Assembly: GCA_001931905.2 (NCBI GenBank)
Contig: MSJI02000846.1
Span: 1 to 64,000 of the forward strand
Origin: Cladosporium sp. IMV 00045
Lineage: Eukaryota > Ascomycota > Dothideomycetes > Cladosporiales > Cladosporiaceae
Length of the DNA: 64,000 bases
Direction: 5' to 3'
How positions within the stretch are numbered: position 1 is the stretch's first letter; every line of letters starts with the position of its first letter. The translations under genes and the position numbers were made by a program. Below are positions 10,648 through 19,682 of the stretch, piece after piece. The notes below the pieces were generated by a model, which ran no database searches, was not told the origin of the DNA, and worked only from the letters and a program-made list of their open reading frames with translations.

Positions 10648-12684
10648 TCACCACCCCTCAACCTCCATCTCCCCCTTCCCACTCCCCATCCCCACCCCAA
10701 ACCCCGTCATCATCAACTCCTCATCCATGCCCTCCTCATCCGCCACGCTCGCCGGCTTACTCGGCAACCTCGTGAGCATCAGCGCTGTCGCATCGAGCAA
10801 TTCCTGCGCGCCCTGAATCCACGGCGCCTTGCCCGCGCTAACACCCAGCGTCCACTTGAACTCATTCAGGCGCGCGGCGTAGAAAGCCGCCTCCTCGGCG
10901 CCCGGGCTGGTGGCCTGCAGCAGCGCGCCGAACGTGCCGATCAGAGCGAAATTGGAGGCCGACGCGAAGTACCAGAAGGCGCTGAGGTGTTCGGGCCGCA
11001 GGCGGTTGACGAAGTCCATGGCGCTGATGAGGCGGGTCTTCGCCGCCGACCGGCAGATGTAGAGCATGTAGGGGTCGGCGGTGGAGGGGTCGAGGGACTG
11101 CACGATGCGGCGGTGGATGCTGATTTCGGTGGCGAAGTAGGCGAGGTGCAGGTAGCCGGTGGCGCTGACGACGTTGGTGTTGTACGAGTCCATTTTGCAC
11201 TCGGCGGGGAGCTTGGCGAACCAGTCTTTCAGTCGGATTTGCACTGGTTTGGCGCGGTTGAGCACCATTTGCGTGGCGTAGCGGCCGGCCCGGTCGATGT
11301 CTGCTTTGGCCGTTTGGGAGTAGAAGGTGTCGCATACTTCGGCCATGATGGAGGTGAGGGTGATCATTTGGTTGAAGAGGGAGCGTCCTCGTAGCATTTG
11401 TTCGTCTTCTTCGTCGGGTGATGTTTTTAATGGAGGGACTGATTCGTCAAAGTCGTCTGGTTGCGGTGGTGGCACGTTCCAGTCAGCTGCAGAGATGTGT
11501 GAGGGTCGACCGTGGCCAACCGCGCTCCATTTGTCTTGCATGTAGAGCGCCCAAGCGAGTCGCTTGCGAAGGCGACGTTCCCAAAGAGGTATTGACCAGT
11601 TTGAGCAGTCGAGGTGAAGTCCAATGTCTTGACCCAAAGCCACAAGTTGTACGGTCAGAGTCCACGTGCTGGATTTGGCCCGCTGCAAAAGTAGCAAGCC
11701 AGCCTGCACGGCAGAAATTTTGGGTCGTTGCATAGCCATGGTCAGGCTGGTGATAGCGATGTATTCGAGTCTGTTAACGTCTGGTATGGGTTGTGAGGCC
11801 AACGTAGGCTCTTGACTCCACCATCCAAGAGCCAAAAGGTACATGGCCGCCAGCAAAGGTGGGTTGAACTGCCGGTCGCCATGTCGATGTCTGTCCAAGA
11901 AGGCCTGCTTCTGAACGATGGGAAAGCTGGGATGTACATTGCGGAAGAAGATCTCGATCAGCTTGTTTGCATGAGGCCCCACTATCCGCTCAATCTCAGC
12001 CAATGCCCTCGCTTCGTCGTCCGGCATGGGAACGTCGGCATCATCGTGCGTGCTGAAATATTCGGTCCCTGTAACTTGTCGAAGGACGCCGACTTGGGAC
12101 TCGGTTTCGTTCGTGTCGTTGAAATCTCCGAGCCCAATCAGGCGGGCGTCGAGGGCAGTGGTTTGGCCGACATACCTGCAGTGACGGTGGCGTTGAAGAC
12201 TCAACGATTCATCGACCACAGACAGGACTTTGGTGCCAACGGGCTGGACTGGCGGCGCGGGAGCAGGGATGTTGGAGAGATCGAAAAGAGGTTGTTGTTG
12301 CTGTTGTTGAGGTAAACTCGCAGGAGGTGACGATGCTTTTGACGATGCCGCTTTTTTGTTTGGTGAGTTTTCGGATTTGGCGCTGTCGTCGACCTTGCGT
12401 TTCCGCGGCTGGGCGTTTTCAACAAACGTACAGTCCTGCTTGTGAAACTCGCACAGGACGCAACGACGGTTCTCCTGCAAGACACACTTGCTTTTGCGGC
12501 GTCGACAGCCGTCACACGGTCGTTCTCGACGAGGTCGCTGCTGAGAGGCAGTCTGCTGCAGTTGCTTCAAGGCGGGTCGAGACTCGTTGTTGTCCATCAA
12601 TCGTTGCTTGGGTGGCGACCAGGCAGCTATATCGCGGGAACAGGGTCTGGGAGCCAGTGGATGAACGGCCACAGCAGTAGCCAT
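10648..12684 (-). CDS. Zn2Cys6 transcription factor with fungal-specific TF domain
   Basis: Single exon, 678 residues. The N-terminal zinc cluster (about 57-88) has the six cysteines in CDGCRRRKSKC...CVLCEFHKQDC, followed by a basic PRKRK stretch. A Ser/Pro region with a short Gln run follows. The fungal-specific domain begins near residue 240 (IFFRNVHPSFPIV), with the usual LLAAMYLLALGWW and KRLAWALYMQDKW blocks. A RYVGQTTALDARL segment between the two domains suggests a conserved orthologous group, possibly related to Dal81/TamA nitrogen regulators. That assignment is from memory of the motif and is tentative, so no symbol is given. The upstream 0.8 kb is rich in GATA elements. Confidence 0.92.
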   Translation of the reverse strand: MATAVAVHPLAPRPCSRDIAAWSPPKQRLMDNNESRPALKQLQQTASQQRPRRERPCDGCRRRKSKCVLQENRRCVLCEFHKQDCTFVENAQPRKRKVDDSAKSENSPNKKAASSKASSPPASLPQQQQQQPLFDLSNIPAPAPPVQPVGTKVLSVVDESLSLQRHRHCRYVGQTTALDARLIGLGDFNDTNETESQVGVLRQVTGTEYFSTHDDADVPMPDDEARALAEIERIVGPHANKLIEIFFRNVHPSFPIVQKQAFLDRHRHGDRQFNPPLLAAMYLLALGWWSQEPTLASQPIPDVNRLEYIAITSLTMAMQRPKISAVQAGLLLLQRAKSSTWTLTVQLVALGQDIGLHLDCSNWSIPLWERRLRKRLAWALYMQDKWSAVGHGRPSHISAADWNVPPPQPDDFDESVPPLKTSPDEEDEQMLRGRSLFNQMITLTSIMAEVCDTFYSQTAKADIDRAGRYATQMVLNRAKPVQIRLKDWFAKLPAECKMDSYNTNVVSATGYLHLAYFATEISIHRRIVQSLDPSTADPYMLYICRSAAKTRLISAMDFVNRLRPEHLSAFWYFASASNFALIGTFGALLQATSPGAEEAAFYAARLNEFKWTLGVSAGKAPWIQGAQELLDATALMLTRLPSKPASVADEEGMDEELMMTGFGVGMGSGKGEMEVEGW

Positions 12685-14857
12685 AACAGCGGTAGGCGGC
12701 GCGTATAAGGGCTCGGGCAGTGATGTGGAGTGTTGATATCAAGGAGGGTAGCACGTCCCAGGCCCCGCCTACTCCGGACAATACTCGTGCTGGGACTGGC
12801 TGGAGGACCCGAGGGGAATGGACGGATTGGGACCAGAGGGGGAGAAAGTAGGCGTGAGAGATAGGTGAGTAGATAGGATAGGGCTGGGGCAGGATGGAAT
12901 TTGGAGGTGTAGATTTAATGGGTAATGTTTTGGAAAGGGATCCTTATCGCGCGGAAGAGGGTTGCCGGGATCGAGGAGTTAAGGGTAGTGATCTAGTTGC
13001 GGTCGCCCGAGTCGCAGAGAGCGGCGATGAGGATGAGGTGGTTGATGGTCTTGGGTGTCATTGGGCGAGAGATGGGCTCGTGGCAAGGGAAATGCTGACC
13101 ATCCAAGGAAGCGAGAGAGGGCCTGGCCTGATGCGAGAGCACGGCAAGCAAGAGCAGCAGCAACGGGAGATAAGGGAGATAGATAGACAGATAGACGATG
13201 GGTGAGTTGAACGATAGATATTAGTATTTGCGAGGAGACGATGGCTATGGACGAGTTACGGCGCCCTACCGCCAACCAGCTATCGCTTGCGTGGGAGGTA
13301 TCGGCAGGGCTCGTCAAGCCAAGGGCTGGAAGCGTTACATGCCAGGCAATAGCAGGCCTGTCTGTACGTAAGATGCGCAAAGGAGTACGTGAGAGAAACA
13401 TGCCTATGTGCTTGAACCCGCGACACAGCCTTTTTGCCCATAGATAAGGAATTCCGTCATCCAATCAGAGCTGAGATAAGTCGAGTCCAATCCGGCCGCA
13501 TCGGGTTAGCTTATCTCTCTCCCCAACTCCCACCAGATCTGCTGTTTTCTTCCCCCGCAAAACCTCACATCATCAATGCAAATATGTCGGTAAGTGAGGT
13601 TGACTCCCTCGTTCCTTCCTCAGAAAAACTTCCATCCGATACCAACACTCGAACAAGTCACGTGCCCACCTTCTGATCTGACTCGACATCTCCTTCCAAC
13701 CCTGACGTCTCAAACCTTGGCTCTCCCTCAATCCCGCGACCGCGATACTGTAATTCCCGACCACCCGGACGACAAAGCACCGAGGCTCAACCCTAAAACA
13801 GTAGGTACATGCTGTCGTGCATGGGGAATTTTACATGTATACGTGCCACCAGAACGGCGCCAGAACGGTGAGAACGGTGAGCGCAGCCAACGGTCTCCTT
13901 CTAGATAGAAAACCATGACAACCTTATATGGCGGGCTGGTGCTTGCGTGCTTCTGGCAAGTTTGACATCCAAGAACCGTTATCTATTTGTCAGTGCTTAC
14001 GTTTCTGTTGTCTCGCTTCCTTCGTCATCCTTACTTTCTTTTCCTTTTTTTTGGCGTTTTACCCTTACAAGGGAAATTCCTCCCAGGCAGACTTGACGTC
14101 AAATGGACAATAGTTTATCCTCACACCGTTGCAGACGCCGCATCAGCCGTTTGGTCTTATTTGTACTCTGGGCTTTGGATATATCTATCTCATCTGCTCG
14201 CCATTATTCCCAGACGTCGATAGCCGTGCGCAGACACCGCATTAAAATACAGTACTCGCGACGAGTTCGTGAGATGCCAGCACTGAAGCGAAATCACATG
14301 TCTTGTGCCCTCTGCAAGAAGACCCTGAACGACAGCGCGCCAGCTGTTAGACGGGTGGTGGCGCGTAAAAATTCCACAAGACCAATGCAATGGCTTCATC
14401 ACCCACCACGAATCACCCACACAACGCACACACACACAGCACAACGATTTTCCTCACCACTAGCTTCAATAAACCAGCCCGACAATTTGCCCTAGAAGCC
14501 GCAGGGCGTCATCCGCCCACTACTAGTGCCCAAGCTAGAACGCTGCCTGTACAACACCGCGGATACCCGAGGGCATGCATCAGACAATGCGACTCGGGCA
14601 CTCTAGGAGGCACGGACAGGACAGCACATACAAAAACTACTTGTGTCTTGTTATTGTTTGATAGAGGATTCCTCGCGACTGCGAGGTTTCCGCTGAAACG
14701 GTGGTGGTCGAGCTTTTAGACTTTGAAGGTTATCCGGATATCCCACGTTGATATCAACGTAGACTCACTGACACTCTCAGGTAGTACACAGAGCAAAAAT
14801 GAGAATATGATGGTCATGACTTCGTGATTCCATAAAAATAAGATGCAAGACGACACC
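12685..14857. other. Intergenic, GATA-rich upstream region of the zinc-cluster gene
   Basis: No convincing gene was found in these 2.2 kb. The part nearest the zinc-cluster gene (about 12850-13520) holds at least ten HGATAR/YTATCD elements on both strands. Examples are the AGATAG/AGATAA repeats at 13165-13200, plus others near 12860, 13445, 13475 and 13510. The rest holds short open frames without recognisable content. Confidence 0.6.
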
Positions 14858-17264
14858 CTACTCCTTCGCATCCAGTCGATCAAAAGCTCTAGCTGCGCGC
14901 TTCGCCTCGTTGGCTTCTGCTCGATCGTCAGCTCATACACGCACAACACATAAGTAGAAAAGTGCTGCTTGCCATGAAGTTTGGTGAGGTATTCCTGAAA
15001 CTCCTGAGTCATCTCGGCCACCTGCTCGATGTGACTGTCCTCAACGAGAATCAGACCCTCATCGTCGCGATGCTGGTCATACTCGGCCAGAGCCACGGCA
15101 GTCTGAAAAGCATTGCGGATCTCACGGCCGTTCAAATCGAGCTCCCGGATGGTTTTACCTTTGATGTAATCTTTGGCCTCGCGGGTGACGTAGATCTCGT
15201 TTCGTCGCTCGCGCGTCAGTTTGTTGACGAACGACGTCCAGATTTTCTGACGATCTTCGTTGCGTAGCGGAGGATAGTAGAGCTTGACATGGATGCGAGA
15301 CACGAAAGCGTCATCGAAAGCTCCGACACGGTTGGTGGTCAAGAACAGCATGCCTTCAAACGATTCTAGGGCGCGGAGAAAGGTTGCAACCAAGCTGTTG
15401 CGATCCAGGTCGTTGTTGGCGCGCCTCTGAGTAAGCGTTAATGCTTGTCTGGACGTGTAATATCAATCTGTCCATCTTATACTTACTTCCATGTAGATGT
15501 CGGCGTCGTCAATAAGCACGAGTGCACCCTAACTTTTCGCCATCTGAAAATAAGTCTCGAGGTTACCTTCAACCTGTTCGGGATCAGTGCCGATGTCTGC
15601 ACACGTCAATACCAGGAGGGGTCGCCTGGTGTGTTCCGCCATGCACTCCGCTGTGTAAGTCTTGCCGACGCCAGGCCTGCCGTGCAACAGTATGATTTCG
15701 CTTTTGCCTTTGCCTTTGATGAAGTCTGCAGACCAGAAACCCTTGTGAGGCTCGATATGAGCATCGCCGTCCGCGGGCATCATGAAGTTCTTCGACAGAG
15801 CCTTGAGCATTTTGATCCGTTTGTCGCTCATGACCAACGTATTCAGAATGTCGGGCTGGAATTGCGCAGGACCCAGGTTTACGACATCCAAGACTTTCCA
15901 GGCGCGCGACCTGAAGTGTAATGCAATCACGACACTGGGGAACAAGAAACTTTGGTGTTCCGTCAGAACAGAGGCGCCGACATCGATATTATCATAGCCC
16001 TCGAAAAGCCCTGGGGAGGCAGGCAAGTCTTCTGTGTGTTGCACGCTTTCCTTGCATACGGAACACCGACACGCAGCCATTCCCGATCCTTGGATTGTTG
16101 GCGGTCGTAGGAGCGGTCGCGGTGAGTCAGGGTCGGCGTAAAAGGTCTTCATGTCCACCACGACTAATCCATTAGCTTCAGCAAAAGGAGCTTCCATGAC
16201 CGGGCCGGTATGTGTCATGCAAATTGGTTTCAGTAAGCCGAAAGCCTTTTTGCCAACCGCTCTCAGCGTCTCAGTCCAAGTTTCTTGATCGTTCATGTGA
16301 TCCAGTCGACCAGCGGGGACGATGGGTAGTGCTGAAATCTTGACTTCACCTTCGAATGCGTCAAGGAAATATGCTCGCTCCACTATCCCAACACTTGCAC
16401 CATCATATTCGAGGCTCCACAGGATGAATTTCCATTGTTTGCCGTCATTTCTCCGCTCCATGTTATCCACAACATAGCCTCGACGAAACGGTGCAGCAGA
16501 CTTTTGGCCAACCGTGCTCGCCATCGTGATGACATCCGTACCTGGCTTGAAAAGCAGCCAAAGGTGTTCGAATGTCGCGAACCCACGCTCATGGCGCTCG
16601 CGCTCGCGAGACACAGCTGCCATGATGTTCTCATCGAGATACTTCTGGGCCATCTGCCAGTGCTCTTTCACCAGTGTTTTCTTTTCGCAGATTCTTCCGT
16701 CGTCATCAGGGACACAGGCCGCTGCATAATCGTTCAGCTGTTCGGCATAATGAACAAGAAGGCTGTATGGTTCCGGAATCGACAATTGCGAGCCAGACAC
16801 CAAGTTGAGAGCAGGTCAGTAGCTCACCACACTTCGAATGGCATGCACGAGATATTCTGAGAAGACATCGATTCTGCGCTGGCCCTGCAATGACAAAAGC
16901 TCCATACTGACGTGGGCCCCTAAATAGTCGACATAGCCAGGTATACCGCTAGTTCCAGACTCATTTTGCACGTGTAAATGGTCACGGCATCGAAGACAGG
17001 ACGAGACCCAGAGCCATCCGCATCCGGGGCATCGTGAGCCTCATTCGGTTCTTCAAGGGGCTCGCTCTGGGTTATGGAGTGTACAACGGTACGATCATGT
17101 TCGCCCAGAAACTCCGCTCGATAACGAATCGCCTCGGAGGGAGTGGGCAGAGAGCCATCGAGATCGCTGGCTGGCTCATGATCAAATACCTGTGCTTGGT
17201 ACTGCTTTGGTGGATTATTCCCGCTTCTTGGTATTCTGACAGGATAACCAGCCGCTTGAGACAT
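14858..17264 (-). pseudogene. Fungal AAA+ ATPase gene (DUF7025/AAA/lid type) with two in-frame stops
   Basis: Four exons keep one frame: 16947-17264, 15487-16884, 14973-15426 and 14858-14916, 743 codons in all. Introns are 16885-16946, 15427-15486 and a GC-AG intron 14917-14972. The N-terminal half resembles the domain (DUF7025-like) found before the ATPase in many fungal AAA proteins, with RRIDVFSEYLVHAIRSVV, SIPEPYSLLVHY and FRRGYVVDN. The ATPase has Walker A GRPGVGKT, Walker B LVLIDDAD (Asp replacing the usual catalytic Glu), sensor segment LTTNRV and SRIH, and a lid with FQEYLTKLH. The frame is broken by TGA at 16816-16818 and TAG at 15529-15531, the latter just before Walker B. There are no frameshifts. 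Either this is a young pseudogene or the stops are recoded. Function is unknown. Confidence 0.82.
14917..14972 (-). other. GC-AG intron in the AAA ATPase gene
   Basis: The 56-base intron starts GCAAGC after CATG and ends GATCGAGCAG, with a CTGAC branch-like site 14 bases upstream of the acceptor. Only this splice joins the lid domain to the charged C-terminus ending FDRLDAKE. Without it the frame runs into unrelated sequence. Confidence 0.65.
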
Positions 17265-17594
17265 TTCCTCGTCGGTGCATAGAATGAAGCGCGTAAGTGT
17301 GATGACAATTCAGCTGAGACGGGGAGTCGAGGTTTATTGAATGATTACAGCTTTCGGGTGTCTATCGCCCGAAATGCAAGCGAGCTGCACCTGTATGCAG
17401 TCAGCATGAGCCATAAGAAAACGCACCGGTGTTCCGCGCATAGTTGGTACAACTTTGAAGCTAGCCATCAGCCTGGTTCCGCTTTCAATACATAAGGTAA
17501 GCGGCAGTCTCAACTTCCGTGATGCCCAAATCATGAAGACAAAGCGATCATGAAGCTTTAACCCAAAGCGGTCGTCCGCTCGTTCACATCGACC
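17265..17594. promoter_or_regulatory. Divergent region between AAA ATPase and DUF7708-like gene
   Basis: About 330 bases separate the ATG of the AAA gene from the earliest visible coding frame of the plus-strand gene. Several ATGs are present on the plus strand (for example at 17284 and 17535), but none reads into the downstream frame without an unseen splice. Confidence 0.4.
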
Positions 17595-19509
17595 ATACCC
17601 GACAAGAATCCTGAGAACCAAAGCCAGTTACAGAAGATCATCCAAAAGCAGGTGAATGAGCCTGCAGGCTGGCAGATATACTTCGAAGCCTTCGAGCCAG
17701 GCGATACGTATGTTTCCAGAAGTTGAGAGCTCTTGACCCTTACTCACTATCAACAGAGAGCCAGATATTGCACCCTTGCATATAGAAGGGAAATACCTTC
17801 TCGACAAGTGGAAAGGCTTTCGAAAAGAGCTCGCGGTAGAAGACGACTTCGAGACACGCCAGCTTAGTGTCTCCGAAGTGATCTCCATCGCCCAGGACGT
17901 ATCCAAGAAGTGGACCGACAAGCGCAAGCAAGGAAAGTACAGTGCTCTGAAGAGGTACTTCCACAAAGCATGTGAAGGGTTGTCTGGCCATGAAACGATG
18001 CTGCAAGTGTTGCCTGCAGGGAACGAGTATGTTTCGCTCTTCACTGGCACCCTTGCAACGATCATCAAGGCCAGTGTGAACCATGAGAGAACCGCTGCCG
18101 GCTTGTCCAAAAGTTTTGAAGAGATTACCGATTGCGTCGGCGAATGCTTAGGAGTGCAGTCCTTGTTCAACACGAAAGAGGCGCAAAGGCTGATTGCAAA
18201 TCTGTATGGACACATCTTCCTCTTTCTCGAAGACGCCATGGGCTGGTATCTCAAGAAGCACCGCCGACGCATGCTCGGCTCGCTTCGTGAGAACCTATAC
18301 GACTCCTTCGCAGAGCAAATTGCCACGATCAAAGATTTTGCGAGAAAGATCAAGCACCTGGGTCACTTGGGGGCTTGGGCAGAGGGGAGGGTGATGCGCC
18401 TCGAGCTTCAAAGGGTCAGCGCGGAGGTCGCAGACTTGCGACTAGGCGCTCAAGGTGCTACTCGATATGCGGCCGATTTGGCTGAAGTGGCCAAACAGGT
18501 GACGCGAGAGGCCGCACTCGAAGGTGCGCAGAAGCATGCGCTAAAGCTGGAGGGCACGGAAAGGTTGAAATCGTTGGCTGTCTATATTTATCAGCAAACG
18601 ACAGAGGGTCTTGAGGCTCGAGCAACGGAGAGACTGCTGGATGAGATTCCCGGCAAACGACTCACCTCCGCGCAAATGTTGCAGGCTTCAGAGGGCGCAC
18701 AGTTGCTGGCTATCGCTGAGTCAAATGTACAAGCTATCGCTGGCAGGGAAGAGTTTCTTCTTGCGTCGCGCGATCTCGAGTTACATTTTGACCGAAACCA
18801 AATGCGCCTGTCATTCGAAATCCCAGCAAACGTTATGGTCACCAGCCAAATCGCCAATCGCCTCCGACATTTCGTGACCAACATCGAAGATACGCTGCTG
18901 GCAGTCGCTGGACCCACAAGACGCGATCATCAAGGGTTGAGCACGACAAGTAAGGTTGCTGCAAGCTTGGTCGAGCAGGGTGACGCCATCGGTATACCGA
19001 TAATCTCTTGGTTTTGCGCGTTGCCGTCAGACCTTGACGTGCACGAAGGGACTACGAAAGAGGCCAGAGCGCTGATTTCGCTGGTCTATGCGCTGATTAG
19101 GCAATTGATTGAATTGCTTTCTCTGACGCCAGAGGCTCCCGTTCACATGGAGATCAGGGCTTTCGAAAGTCTCGATGGGACTTTGTCCACCATGGACGCT
19201 GCCCTTCAGCTGCTCGACACTGCTATCGAGCAAATGGACTCGATGCTTTTGATCGTTATAGATGGCTTCCAATGCTTAGACGACGCCAGTACGTCTCAAT
19301 ATCTGGACAAGATGGTTGAGATTCTGATGGCCGCAGGCCCGAAGTCTGCTCGATCATCAGGACAAGGTCAGCCACTGGTGCGGGTGTTGATGACGACTGC
19401 CGGACGCTCGCGTGCTTTGCTGCGTATGCTAGACCGGAATGCATACCTGCTTGCAGATGAGAATGGGCCGAGGCCAGGGGGAGTGAGTGGTAAAAGTGTG
19501 TTCTGGTAG
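17595..19509 (+). CDS. DUF7708-like fungal protein, start codon not visible
   Basis: Exon 17595-17707 joins exon 17757-19509 over a 49-base intron (donor GATAC/GTATGT, acceptor TCAACAG); about 621 residues. The N-terminal helical region (WQIYFEAFEPGD, then HIEGKYLLDKWKGF) and the stretch ending near residue 210 resemble the DUF7708 domain found at the front of many fungal NLR-like and ankyrin proteins. A middle helical, Ala/Glu/Arg-rich part follows. The C-terminal part has an NTPase-like pattern (IPIISWFCALP, LISLVYALIRQLI, LLIVIDGFQCLDD, LVRVLMTTAGRSRALLRML) in which the Asp-rich block resembles a Walker B. No Walker A was found. An in-frame TAA lies upstream at about 17561 and no in-frame ATG occurs before residue 120. 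The Kozak-like CGACC is followed by ATA at 17595. The protein may start in an upstream exon or have lost its start. Confidence 0.65.
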
Positions 19510-19682
19510 AGGGAAAGATACATTGAGGTAGCAGAATCGAACTCAATTGTGCTATTCAACCAAAGACGGAAGTCAACAAAAGATAGCTCGCGATAATCGA
19601 TTAGTAGAAAACCACAACTTGTCCAACTGGTAGGGAAATAAAGATACCACCGAATTCATCTCACAGCCCAAGGCACTCCCAA

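Noticed and set aside
10534..11394. 286-codon frame antisense to the zinc-cluster gene
   Set aside because: Shadow of the real gene; its His/Pro/Arg-rich start and Gly/Val-rich remainder show no family pattern.
16804..16884. Splicing out the TGA of the AAA gene by a short GT-AG intron
   Set aside because: The only usable donor (GTGAGC) and the next AG (CATACAG) span 65 bases and would shift the frame, breaking the conserved SIPEPYSLLVHY block.
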